A DNA stretch of 64,000 bases, taken from JADJVL01 sp046331545 (GTDB lineage: Bacteria > Acidobacteriota > Holophagae > Holophagales > Holophagaceae). Position 1 is the first letter of the stretch. Each line of letters begins with the position of its first letter. The stretch lies in contig JAXLQR010000002.1 of assembly GCA_046331545.1 (NCBI GenBank), positions 1,860,001-1,924,000 on the forward strand. The letters are read 5' to 3'. The position numbers and the translations under genes were made by a program. This document shows positions 27,407-34,612 of the stretch, piece by piece. A model generated the notes under the pieces. It did no database searches. It was given only the letters and a program-made list of their open reading frames with translations, and was not told the origin of the DNA.

Positions 27407-28153
27407 TCACGCGCAGGGGGAGGCGTGGCCCCCGAGGAAGGCCCGTTCGTGCTCGAAGAGGATGGCGTCCACGAGCACGCCCTGGAGCCCGGGGATGGCC
27501 TGGGCCCGTTCCACGTGGGCGGGGGTCCGGATGCTCCCGCCCATGAGGACCGGGAGACGGGTGGACTCGGCCAGGAGCCGCGCGGTGGGGAAGTCCGGGA
27601 GGGGTTCCTGGTCCGGGATCCCCGGCATCGTCTCGCCGGGCAGGTCCACGAAGAGGAGTCGCCGGAACCCGAAGGCCTGCACCCGGCGCGCGAGCGCCTC
27701 CGCGCTCAGCCCGACGGGGGAGGTCCAGCCGGAGCTGTGGACCTCGCCGCCGCGGGCGTCGATGGCGGCGGTGAGGTGCTTCTGGAAGCGCGCCAGGAGC
27801 TGCTCCACCACGATGGGGGACTTGTGGAGGATGGTGCCGACCACGAGCCAGCTGGCCCCGTTGTCCACGAAGAACTGGGCCTGGTCGGAGGCGCGGATGC
27901 CTCCGGCGACCTGCACGCAGACCGGATGGTCGCGATGCCGGCAGAGCTTAAGGATCTGGCCGATCAGGGGCCGGTTGTGCCCCGAGCCGTGGGCCGCGTC
28001 CACGTCCACCACCCCAAGGTGGGTGATGCCCTTCCCGAGCAGGCGCTGCACCAGGTCCAGGGCGGGCTCCCGGGCCGGCCCGTCGTAGCCCTCCTCCCCA
28101 AGCGCAGGCACCGCGAAACCCTGGCGGATGTTTAGGGTTGGGAAGACCTTCAC
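27407..28153 (-). CDS. HisA/HisF-type TIM-barrel protein
   Basis: The 248-residue protein looks like HisA: phosphate-binding loops are present (VAGGIRASD and VLMGGSIRTPA), and residue D132 is in the position of the second catalytic aspartate (AAIDARGGEVHSSGW). However, the first catalytic aspartate of HisA (in the usual ALDL... strand) is replaced by N8 in PTLNIRQG. It is not next to any his gene. It may be a real isomerase or a diverged relative with another function. The start is GTG at 28153 with AAGGAG four bases upstream. Confidence 0.7.
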   Translation of the reverse strand: MKVFPTLNIRQGFAVPALGEEGYDGPAREPALDLVQRLLGKGITHLGVVDVDAAHGSGHNRPLIGQILKLCRHRDHPVCVQVAGGIRASDQAQFFVDNGASWLVVGTILHKSPIVVEQLLARFQKHLTAAIDARGGEVHSSGWTSPVGLSAEALARRVQAFGFRRLLFVDLPGETMPGIPDQEPLPDFPTARLLAESTRLPVLMGGSIRTPAHVERAQAIPGLQGVLVDAILFEHERAFLGGHASPCA

Positions 28154-28183
28154 GCGGCTCCTTCGCAGCTCTCGGCGATTGGA

Positions 28184-28214
28184 ATCTTAGCCTGAGTGGA
28201 AGGCTCCGTGACAA
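28184..28214 (-). promoter_or_regulatory. Candidate promoter for the HisA-like gene
   Basis: On the minus strand a -35 hexamer TTGTCA (28209-28214) and a -10 hexamer TAAGAT (28184-28189) are separated by 19 bp, slightly longer than optimal. They lie 31 bp upstream of the GTG start of the HisA-like gene, in the gap behind rnc. The assignment is by motif only. Confidence 0.3.
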
Positions 28215-28235
28215 ATGGAGGCGGCCGGCGGGGCC

Positions 28236-28907
28236 TCAGGCGCCGGCCGGGCCGAATCCCTCGAGGAGCCGCCGGGCGGCCTCCGTCTCCGCCGCCTTCC
28301 GTGTCGTCCCCCGCCCGGTCGCCCGGCGGGGGCCCAGCTCCACGTCCACCGTGAAGGTGGGCGCGTGGTCGGGGCCTTCCTGGCGCACGGCGTGGTAGCG
28401 AGGCGCGGGCAGACCCTCGGCCGCGGCCCGCTCCTGGAGGGCGGTCTTCGCGTCGCTGCCGCGCCAGTCCTCCGGGCGCGCCTTGCGGATGGCCTCGCCG
28501 TAGCGTGCCTCGCAGACCTTCAACACCGCCTCGAAACCCTGGGGACCCGCGTCCAGGTGCAGGGCCGCCAGGAGGGCCTCCACGGCGTCCGCGAGCGCCT
28601 TGCTCCCGGGAGAGGCCTTGGGGCTGCGCGGTCCCTGGACGAGGGCGACCCCCAGGTCCGAGGCCCAGGCCGCGAGGGAGGTCGTGCTCACGAGGCGTCC
28701 CCGCAGCTTGGACATGTCGCCCTCGGTCCACGTCGTCTTCTCCCGGTGGATCAGGAGGGCCACCGCGGCGTTCAGCAGGGCGTCGCCGAGGAACTCCAGG
28801 CGCTGGTTGTGGGGCGCGAGCCCGCTGGAAGGCGGCGTGAGGGCCAGGGTGCGCAGGCCCGAGTCCCGGAACCGGTACCCGAGCTTCGCCTCCAGGCCAG
28901 GCGCCAT
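28236..28907 (-). CDS. rnc: Ribonuclease III
   Basis: RNase III cleaves double-stranded RNA, including rRNA precursors. The 223-residue protein has the catalytic signature NQRLEFLGDALLNAAVA (about residues 34-50) and the second acidic cluster ADAVEALLAAL, followed by a C-terminal double-stranded RNA-binding domain (about 150-220, ending AAETEAARRLLEGF). The length fits the family. The ATG at 28907 lies just after the end of the Ser/Thr kinase gene (stop at 28914), in the same orientation, so the two may be cotranscribed. Confidence 0.93.
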   Translation of the reverse strand: MAPGLEAKLGYRFRDSGLRTLALTPPSSGLAPHNQRLEFLGDALLNAAVALLIHREKTTWTEGDMSKLRGRLVSTTSLAAWASDLGVALVQGPRSPKASPGSKALADAVEALLAALHLDAGPQGFEAVLKVCEARYGEAIRKARPEDWRGSDAKTALQERAAAEGLPAPRYHAVRQEGPDHAPTFTVDVELGPRRATGRGTTRKAAETEAARRLLEGFGPAGA

Positions 28908-28913
28908 CCGGCC

Positions 28914-30632
28914 TCAGTCCTCGTTCAGCCCCCGCAGCCCGCCGGGAAGGCGCCGGTTCAGGCGCTCGTCCTGGATCACGCTGCGGAACCGGGCGTTGGA
29001 CATCATGCGCTGGAAGCTCACGCCGTTCCTCCGCGCCATGTCGGCCACGGACTGGAATTCGGCGAAGCGCTCCTGGCGGTAGAGCACCACCAGCAGCCAG
29101 GCGTAGGCGCGCTCGTTCCCGGGGTTCGCCGCGATGGCCTTCCGCAGGAGGTCCACCGCCCTGTTGGGATCGGTGTCCGAGAGGGCCGTGGCGTCGCTCA
29201 TCGTCTGGTTGCTGAGGGCCATGCGCTCCGGCGCGCTGAGCCTGCGGAGGTTCTCCTGGGCGAAGGGATCGCTGGACGCCGCGGCGGGAGCCTCGGACGT
29301 CCGGGGGGCCGGCGCCGGCTCCTGGGGCGTCGGGCGGGGAGCCGGCCGGGCCTCGCTGGGTCGGCCCTCGGGGACGCGACCCTCAGGGGGCTTCACCGCC
29401 GGGTGGGTGCCCGGCGTCCCGGTCGGCAGGACGCCGGGAGCGGGGGAGGAAGGTCCGTCGGGCGGGGCGCTCGGGGTCTCGTTGGCGCCGGCCACGGGGG
29501 TTTCCGGCGCGGGAGAGGCGGGGGTGGCCGCGGTGTTGCCGAAGAAGGGGAGCCGGTCCCGGAAGGTCCAGAGGGCGATGCCTCCGCCCCCGACCAGGAA
29601 CAGGGCGAGCGCGGCGAGGCCGAGGAAGAGCCCGAGGCCTGAGCCGGATTTCCGCGCGGGGGGTGCCGGCCGGGCGGCCGGGGGCTGGAAGGGCGCCGCG
29701 GTGGCGGACGCCCCCGAAGCCGCGGCGGGGGCTCCGGGCCTCGCGCCGGAGGCCAGGGACGCGGCGCCGGAGGGCAGGGCGGTGGTCGCGGGGGACCCGG
29801 CCTGTCCGGTCCAGGTGGGATCCTTCGCGGAGCGCAGGGCCTTGGCGAGGTCGTCGGCGGTCTGGTAGCGCTGGTCGGGGTCCTTGCAGAGGGCGCGGTC
29901 GAGCACCGTGCGCACGGACGGGCTGATGTCCACCAGCCCCGCCGTGTCGAGGGGTTCCGGCGGCTCGTTCACGATCTTGTAGAGGATGGTGGGGGTGGTG
30001 TCGCCGCTGAAGGGCTTCCGGCCGGAGAGGGCCTCGTAGAGCATCACCCCGACGGCGAAGAGGTCGCTGCGGGGGTCCGGCTTCCCGGTCCGGATGTACT
30101 CGGGTGCCATGTAGCTCACGGTGCCCATCACCATTCCGGTGGCGGTCATGTCGGAATTCCCCACACGCGCCACGCCAAAATCCATCACTTTCGCGTGGAT
30201 CCGCTTGCCGTCCCGGGTCACCCGGACGTTGGAGGGCTTGATGTCCCGGTGGACGATGCCGGCGGAGTGGGCGTACTGGAGGCCTTCGCAGACCTGGGCC
30301 AGGATCTCCAGGGCCTCGCTGCGGGTGAGGCTCTGCTCCCGGAACAGCTCCTCCAGGTCGTGGCCCTTCACCAGCTCCATGGCGATGTAGAGGACGCCCT
30401 GGTCCTCCCCGAATTCATAGATGGTCACGAGGTTGGGGTGGTTCAGCACGCCGGCGGCCTTGGCTTCCCTGGCGAAGCGCTCCTTCGCGTCGCCGCCGGT
30501 CTGGGCGGTGGGGAGGATGGTCTTGATGGCGACTTCACGGCCGATGGTGGGATCGATGCCCAGGAGCACTTCACCCATGGCGCCCTGTCCCAGCACCCGC
30601 TGGATTTGGAATTTTCCGAGCCGCGTGAACAT
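28914..30632 (-). CDS. Membrane-anchored Ser/Thr protein kinase
   Basis: This 572-residue Hanks-type kinase has GQGAMGEV (15-22), the ATP lysine K37 in VAIKT, the catalytic loop HRDIKPSN (128-135), DFG (151-153), and the APE motif in YMAPE. After the kinase domain (about 8-265) comes an Ala/Pro-rich linker, a single transmembrane helix (GLFLGLAALALFLVGGGGIALW), then a Pro-rich periplasmic stretch and a C-terminal TPR-like helical region. The start ATG at 30632 is preceded by a GGGAGAATTCC site. It is divergent from the DUF4388-TPR gene and upstream of rnc on the same strand. Confidence 0.92.
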   Translation of the reverse strand: MFTRLGKFQIQRVLGQGAMGEVLLGIDPTIGREVAIKTILPTAQTGGDAKERFAREAKAAGVLNHPNLVTIYEFGEDQGVLYIAMELVKGHDLEELFREQSLTRSEALEILAQVCEGLQYAHSAGIVHRDIKPSNVRVTRDGKRIHAKVMDFGVARVGNSDMTATGMVMGTVSYMAPEYIRTGKPDPRSDLFAVGVMLYEALSGRKPFSGDTTPTILYKIVNEPPEPLDTAGLVDISPSVRTVLDRALCKDPDQRYQTADDLAKALRSAKDPTWTGQAGSPATTALPSGAASLASGARPGAPAAASGASATAAPFQPPAARPAPPARKSGSGLGLFLGLAALALFLVGGGGIALWTFRDRLPFFGNTAATPASPAPETPVAGANETPSAPPDGPSSPAPGVLPTGTPGTHPAVKPPEGRVPEGRPSEARPAPRPTPQEPAPAPRTSEAPAAASSDPFAQENLRRLSAPERMALSNQTMSDATALSDTDPNRAVDLLRKAIAANPGNERAYAWLLVVLYRQERFAEFQSVADMARRNGVSFQRMMSNARFRSVIQDERLNRRLPGGLRGLNED

Positions 30633-30769
30633 GGAATTCTCCCGCCGTTGAACCGGTTGATGCGGTTCCAAAGCATAGGCTGTTCCAGAACGGGGAGCCA
30701 CGGGATTTCCCGGACGAACCATCCTGGCTCTTGGTAGATTCATTCCTCACCCGTCGGAGCCCAACCCGC

Positions 30770-32329
30770 GTGACCACCACCCAGCCGCCCGCATTCCTGC
30801 CGGCCCTCCTGGGGGCGCTCTACCAGCGCTCCGCCACCGGCGAGCTGGCCCTGGAGCAGAACGACGGGAACCGGCGGCTCTTCTGGAGCTACGGGAAGCT
30901 CGCGTTCCTCAAGAGCGAAGCCGCGGGCGAGCAGTTCGGGAACTACCTCCTCCGGCAGGGCGTCCTGGACCTTCCCAGCCTGAAGGAACTCCTCGCGGAC
31001 CCCTCGGATGAGCGGCTCGGCGAGAAGGTGGTGCACTGGGGCCTGCTGTCGGCCGACCAGCGGAACGACCACCTCGCCGAGCTCTACGACCTGATCCTCC
31101 TCAACGCTCTCGAGCACCCGGTGGTGACCTACGCGTGGAAGGAGGGCGCCTCCGCGGTGGACCTGGCCGGGGGCGTGCCCATGTCCCTGGACCACCGCCG
31201 GCTCGTCTGGCAGTCGCTCACCCGGCTGAACACCGCGGACTCGATCCCGGACTGGATCAGCGGGCAGCGGGGCTGGAAGTGGAAGGCCTCCGACGGACTC
31301 TTCACCGGACTGGCGGACCTCCCCATCGATCCGCAGCAGGCCTACGCCCTTTCCTTCTTCAGCGCCGAGCCCCTGGAGTTCAAGACGCTGCTCGGCGCCT
31401 CGAGCCTCGAGCCGGTGACCGCCGCCCGGCTCGTGCTGGCCCTGTGGGCCATCGGGGGGCTCACCCTCGCCGAAGGGGAGCTTCCCAGTCCCCTGCCCTC
31501 AAGGCCCGAGCCGGCGGCCGAGCCCGCGCCCCCGGCGCGCCAGACCAGCACGGGGAAGGTCCCGAACCTCGCGGCCGAGCCGCCGCCCCCGCCCCTCGCC
31601 GCCAGGCCGTCCGGTCCCACCGGCGAGAAGCCCCCGGCCCCGAAGGCCGTCCCGGCACCCGCCGCGGAAGCCGCTCCAGCCGCCGAGGCCGATCTCCGGA
31701 TCGAGATCGTCGAGGAGGAGGGCGAGTCCGGCGGGGCCGCGCAGGCCAGGGCCTCGGACGCTCCGGCGATCTCGCTGGACGCCATCCTCGCGCCCCTGGA
31801 GACGGCCCGTCCGCCGCAGCCCGCCGCGCCGCGGACGGGCGAGTCCGACTCCGGGGCGGTTCCCCTCCTGCCGGGAGCCACCGGGCCCGAGGACGTCGGC
31901 ACGCGCATCCGCAAGCACGTCCTCCTCGCCAAGAAGCTGCAGCTGCAGGAGCGCATCGGCGACGCCGTCCAGGCCCTCGAGCAGGGGGTCCGCATCGACC
32001 CGGAGGCCCCGGAGGCCTACGCCGCCTGGCTCCTCCTCGGACAGCTGCGCACGACGAACCCCGCCTGGTCCACGCGCGCGGTGGAGGCCCTGCAGCACGC
32101 CTCGAGACTCAACCCCAAGGCCGCGGAGCCCTGGGCCGTCATGGGCGAGATCTACCACCGCAAGGGGTTCAAGGCGAACGCGCGGGGCTGCTTCAAGAAG
32201 GCCATCGAGCTGGATCCCTCGGTCCCGATCCCCCCGGACTTCTCGATGGAGGACAAGCCGGCGGAGGTCGAGGAGAAGCCCGGGTCCGGCGGCATGCTGG
32301 AACGGCTCAAGGGGCTCATCAAGCGCTGA
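30770..32329 (+). CDS. DUF4388-domain protein with C-terminal TPR region
   Basis: The 519-residue protein begins with a DUF4388-like domain (about 1-100), recognised from GELALEQNDGNRRLFWSYGKLAFLKS; this domain occurs in proteins of motility and signalling systems. A long Pro/Ala/Glu-rich linker (about 245-360) follows, then two or three TPR repeats (about 380-490, with EAYAAWLLLGQLRTTNPAWS and AEPWAVMGEIYHRKGFKANA) and a basic C terminus. There is no membrane segment. GTG at 30770 with GGAG 10 bp upstream is the chosen start; TTG at 30731 is the alternative. It is divergent from the Ser/Thr kinase, with which it could share regulation. Confidence 0.8.
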   Translation: MTTTQPPAFLPALLGALYQRSATGELALEQNDGNRRLFWSYGKLAFLKSEAAGEQFGNYLLRQGVLDLPSLKELLADPSDERLGEKVVHWGLLSADQRNDHLAELYDLILLNALEHPVVTYAWKEGASAVDLAGGVPMSLDHRRLVWQSLTRLNTADSIPDWISGQRGWKWKASDGLFTGLADLPIDPQQAYALSFFSAEPLEFKTLLGASSLEPVTAARLVLALWAIGGLTLAEGELPSPLPSRPEPAAEPAPPARQTSTGKVPNLAAEPPPPPLAARPSGPTGEKPPAPKAVPAPAAEAAPAAEADLRIEIVEEEGESGGAAQARASDAPAISLDAILAPLETARPPQPAAPRTGESDSGAVPLLPGATGPEDVGTRIRKHVLLAKKLQLQERIGDAVQALEQGVRIDPEAPEAYAAWLLLGQLRTTNPAWSTRAVEALQHASRLNPKAAEPWAVMGEIYHRKGFKANARGCFKKAIELDPSVPIPPDFSMEDKPAEVEEKPGSGGMLERLKGLIKR

Positions 32330-32386
32330 GCCCCGGAGCGCCGGGCCCGGACCGGACGAGCCGGCGCGCGGTCGCCGGCGCCGAGT

Positions 32387-33013
32387 TCAGAGTGTTCCGT
32401 ACATCCGGTCCCCCGCGTCCCCGAGCCCCGGGAGGATGTAGCCCCGGTCGTTGAGCTGGCGGTCCACCGCGCCGGCGATGATCCGGATCTCCGGATGGAT
32501 CTCCCGCAAGTGGCGGATGCCTTCGGGTGCCGCGAGCACGCAGGCCAGGGTGACGTCGGTGGAGCCCGCCTCCATGACCTGGCGCACCGCCTCCGCGGCG
32601 CTGCCGCCGGTGGCCAGCATGGGGTCGAGGATGTAGGCCTGCCGGGTCTCCATCGCCGGAGGGAAGTTCCGGTAGTACGCCTTCGGCAGGAGGGTCTGGT
32701 GGTCGCGGGAGAGCCCGAGGTGGCCGACCTTCGCCGTCGGCACCAGGCGCAGGAAGGGCGGCAGAAGCCCGAGGCCCGCGCGCAGGACCGGCACCAGCAC
32801 GGGGTCCGGGCCTCCCAGCTTCCAGCCGTCGCAGGTCTCGAGGGGCGTCTCGATGCGCGCGCCCTCGACCCTCAGGTTGGACATCGCCTCCATGGCGAGG
32901 AGGAGTCCGATCTCCTCGACGAGCGACCTGAAGAGCGCCGTCGAGGTGGTTTTCGTGCGCAGCATCGAGAGCTTGTGCTGCAGGAGCGGATGGGTCAAAA
33001 CCGTAGTGTTCAT
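32387..33013 (-). CDS. upp: Uracil phosphoribosyltransferase
   Basis: Upp converts uracil and PRPP to UMP in pyrimidine salvage. The 208-residue product is of exact family length. The family motifs are visible: MNTTVLTHPLLQHKLSMLR at the N terminus, VPVLRAGLGLLPPFL, the PRPP loop YILDPMLATGGSA, and the uracil-binding C-terminal end RGYILPGLGDAGDRMYGTL. The ATG at 33013 is the canonical start, as the upstream in-frame codons give an unrelated extension. The gene converges with the DUF4388 gene and is divergent from the TrpC-like gene across 212 bp. Confidence 0.96.
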   Translation of the reverse strand: MNTTVLTHPLLQHKLSMLRTKTTSTALFRSLVEEIGLLLAMEAMSNLRVEGARIETPLETCDGWKLGGPDPVLVPVLRAGLGLLPPFLRLVPTAKVGHLGLSRDHQTLLPKAYYRNFPPAMETRQAYILDPMLATGGSAAEAVRQVMEAGSTDVTLACVLAAPEGIRHLREIHPEIRIIAGAVDRQLNDRGYILPGLGDAGDRMYGTL

Positions 33014-33115
33014 GCGGGTCTCCACGTGTTCACAGTAAACCTCTCCGAAAAAAAAATCGCTGATGGCTATGGCGCACAAGGAGATTCCGCTTAAAGATTC
33101 CTATGAACAATTTTG

Positions 33116-33144
33116 TTGACCCGATCTGATGTGCCCGTTTTCAT
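33116..33144 (+). promoter_or_regulatory. Candidate promoter of the TrpC-like/H1-tail gene
   Basis: The -35 hexamer TTGACC (33116-33121) and -10 hexamer TTTCAT (33139-33144) are spaced 17 bp, about 80 bp upstream of the ATG at 33226. The region is more AT-rich than its surroundings, as expected for the divergent upp and TrpC-like promoters. The -10 is only partly consensus. Confidence 0.35.
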
Positions 33145-33225
33145 GGAGTTCCAGGAAGACAACTCGGAACGACATCCGCACCCCCACCAAGTGCCTACGG
33201 AGAGGTTTAATTTGGAGCAGAGAGG

Positions 33226-34575
33226 ATGCTGAAAAAGATCGCGATCTTTAAGGCCCTGGACATCGAAATCAAGAAACAACGGGGTCCCGCGGCGGTCAAG
33301 GAAGCGTATCGAGGGCACCACTCGCTCAAGGAAGAACTCTCCCAGCCCGGCATGACCATCATCGCCGAAGTCGCCGGCGGAAACCCCGAGCACGGCCAGG
33401 TGAGGGAGGCCTACCGCGCCGGCACCCACGCCAAGAGCCTGGTGGAGAACGGCGCGAAGGCCCTCGCCATCGCCACCGACCGGTTCCTCTACTTCGGGGA
33501 GGACAAGCACCTCTCCGAGGCCCGCGCGGCGGTGAAGACCCCGCTGCTCCGGCGCGACTTCATCTTCGAGGAGTACCAGGTCGAGGAGAGCAAGATCCTC
33601 GGGGCCGACGCCATCTTCCTGATGGCCGCCCTCCTCCCGGTGGACCGGATCCAGAGCCTCCAGAAGCTGGCCGCCGCCAAGGGCCTCGACGTGGTGGTGG
33701 AGGTTTCCAGCGAGGCGGACCTCAAGCGGGCCCTCGAGGCCGGGGCCGACATCATCTGCGTCACGGGCCGCGACCTCGACACCTGGAAGGCGGACTTCGA
33801 CGCCGCCGTCGCCCTCCTCAAGAAGGTCCCGGTCAAGAAGTGCCTCCGCATGGTGGAGGCCGGGATCCAGAACCTTGCCCAGCTCAAGCAGCTCGAGGCC
33901 ATGGGCGTGCACGGCGCCATCATCGGCGACGCGCTGCTCCACGAGTTCTACCCCGGCAAGCGGCTCGCCCAGCTCCTCGCGGGCGTCGAACCCAGCCGCA
34001 AGCCGGCCAAGAAACCTTCCCAAGCACCCTCACGCGCTCCATCTGGAGCCGCGGAAACCAAGGGCGATTCGGGCGCGCGGCCAACTGCGCCGGCTGCGGG
34101 CGCCGCGAAATCGGCCAAAACCAGTGCAGCATCCACACCCCCAACCCCCGCCCGCAAGGGCCACAAGGAGCCATCCATGGTTCAAGACGCCATGTCGTCC
34201 AACGCGACCCCCGCCTCTTCCGCCCCCGCGCCGAAGAAGGCCGCCGCCAAGAAGAAGCCTGCCGCCAAGAAGCCCGCCGCCAAGAAGGCCGCCCCGAAGA
34301 AGGCCGCCAAGAAGGCGCCGAAGAAGGCCGCCGCGAAGAAGGCCGCCCCCAAGAAGGCCGCGAAGAAGGCCGCCCCGAAGAAGGCCGCCAAGAAGGCCGC
34401 GAAGAAGGCCGCCCCGAAGAAGGCCGCCCCGAAGAAGGCCGCCAAGAAGGCCGCCCCGAAGAAGGCCGCCAAGAAGGCCGCGAAGAAGGCCGCCCCGAAG
34501 AAGGCCGCCAAGAAGGCCGCGCCCAAGAAGGCTGCCAAGAAGCCGGCCGCCAAGAAGGCCGCCAAGAAGAAGTAG
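33226..34575 (+). CDS. TrpC-fold protein (probably non-catalytic) with histone-H1-like C-terminal tail
   Basis: The first 255 residues have the fold pattern of indole-3-glycerol-phosphate synthase (IIAEV, LLRRDFIFEEYQVEESKILGADAI, VVVEVSSEADLKRALEAGAD, MVEAGIQN, AIIGDALL). Compared with true TrpC, several catalytic or ligand residues are changed: the Lys after IAEV is A50, the essential Lys of LRKDF is R110, the Asn of INNRDL is T180, and the Ser of ESGI is A212; E48 and E159 remain. Residues 256-317 are a low-complexity linker and 318-449 an Ala/Lys/Pro repeat tail like bacterial histone-H1-like proteins. No trp gene is nearby. It is probably a non-enzymatic DNA-associated protein; the function is inferred. 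eno follows. Confidence 0.8.
   Translation: MLKKIAIFKALDIEIKKQRGPAAVKEAYRGHHSLKEELSQPGMTIIAEVAGGNPEHGQVREAYRAGTHAKSLVENGAKALAIATDRFLYFGEDKHLSEARAAVKTPLLRRDFIFEEYQVEESKILGADAIFLMAALLPVDRIQSLQKLAAAKGLDVVVEVSSEADLKRALEAGADIICVTGRDLDTWKADFDAAVALLKKVPVKKCLRMVEAGIQNLAQLKQLEAMGVHGAIIGDALLHEFYPGKRLAQLLAGVEPSRKPAKKPSQAPSRAPSGAAETKGDSGARPTAPAAGAAKSAKTSAASTPPTPARKGHKEPSMVQDAMSSNATPASSAPAPKKAAAKKKPAAKKPAAKKAAPKKAAKKAPKKAAAKKAAPKKAAKKAAPKKAAKKAAKKAAPKKAAPKKAAKKAAPKKAAKKAAKKAAPKKAAKKAAPKKAAKKPAAKKAAKKK
34165..34170 (+). promoter_or_regulatory. Internal ribosome-binding site before the H1-like tail
   Basis: AAGGAG is placed six bases before the in-frame ATG at 34177, ideal Shine-Dalgarno spacing. It lies inside the TrpC-like reading frame and would allow separate translation of the basic tail. 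Confidence 0.5.
34177..34575 (+). CDS. Alternative internal start: free histone-H1-like protein
   Basis: In the same frame as the TrpC-like gene, ATG at 34177 behind a strong AAGGAG would yield a 132-residue protein starting MVQDAMSSNATPASS and then made almost only of Ala, Lys and Pro (AAKKAAPKK-type repeats). Such tails bind DNA non-specifically in bacterial H1-like proteins. It may be that only this product is made, or only the fusion, or both. The codon use of the upstream linker is less GC-rich at third positions than the flanks, which leaves open that the linker is degenerate former intergenic DNA. Confidence 0.5.
   Translation: MVQDAMSSNATPASSAPAPKKAAAKKKPAAKKPAAKKAAPKKAAKKAPKKAAAKKAAPKKAAKKAAPKKAAKKAAKKAAPKKAAPKKAAKKAAPKKAAKKAAKKAAPKKAAKKAAPKKAAKKPAAKKAAKKK
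34231..34572 (+). repeat. Tandem codon repeat encoding Ala/Lys/Pro-rich tail
   Basis: This 342-bp stretch is an imperfect tandem repeat built of units such as GCCGCCCCGAAGAAG and GCCGCCAAGAAG. It encodes the AAKKAAPKK-type tail. Repeats of this sort expand and contract by slippage, so the tail length may vary between strains. Confidence 0.85.
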
Positions 34576-34612
34576 GCCCATTCAGGATCAAGGTTCCGCC
34601 TGACCCAATCCC

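Noticed and set aside
27508..27523. Another parS-like sequence CGTTCCACGTGGGCGG
   Set aside because: Only one half-site and the centre match (11 of 16 positions); it lies in the HisA-like coding region and reads as an ordinary protein segment.
23737..27546. A 1269-codon open frame on the plus strand, antisense to the M2 peptidase and the solenoid protein
   Set aside because: It runs antisense to two well-supported genes, is extremely Gly/Val/Leu/Arg-rich without domains, and is a common artefact of high GC DNA lacking stop codons in the complementary frame.
32330..32386. Bidirectional terminator between the convergent DUF4388 gene and upp
   Set aside because: GC-rich inverted segments are present but no T-run, so nothing more than ordinary GC-rich structure can be claimed.
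33017..33034. A CCACGTGTTCAC element upstream of upp considered as a parS
   Set aside because: The right half does not mirror the left half, so it is not a palindrome.
34060..34180. A cysteine-rich shadow frame (ANCAGCGRREIGQNQCSIHT) in the linker before the H1-like tail
   Set aside because: It is out of frame with both the TrpC-like part and the tail and has no start signal of its own; a chance zinc-finger-like pattern.
34231..34572. Repetitive DNA considered as a CRISPR array
   Set aside because: The units are short codon repeats without spacers and encode one basic protein.
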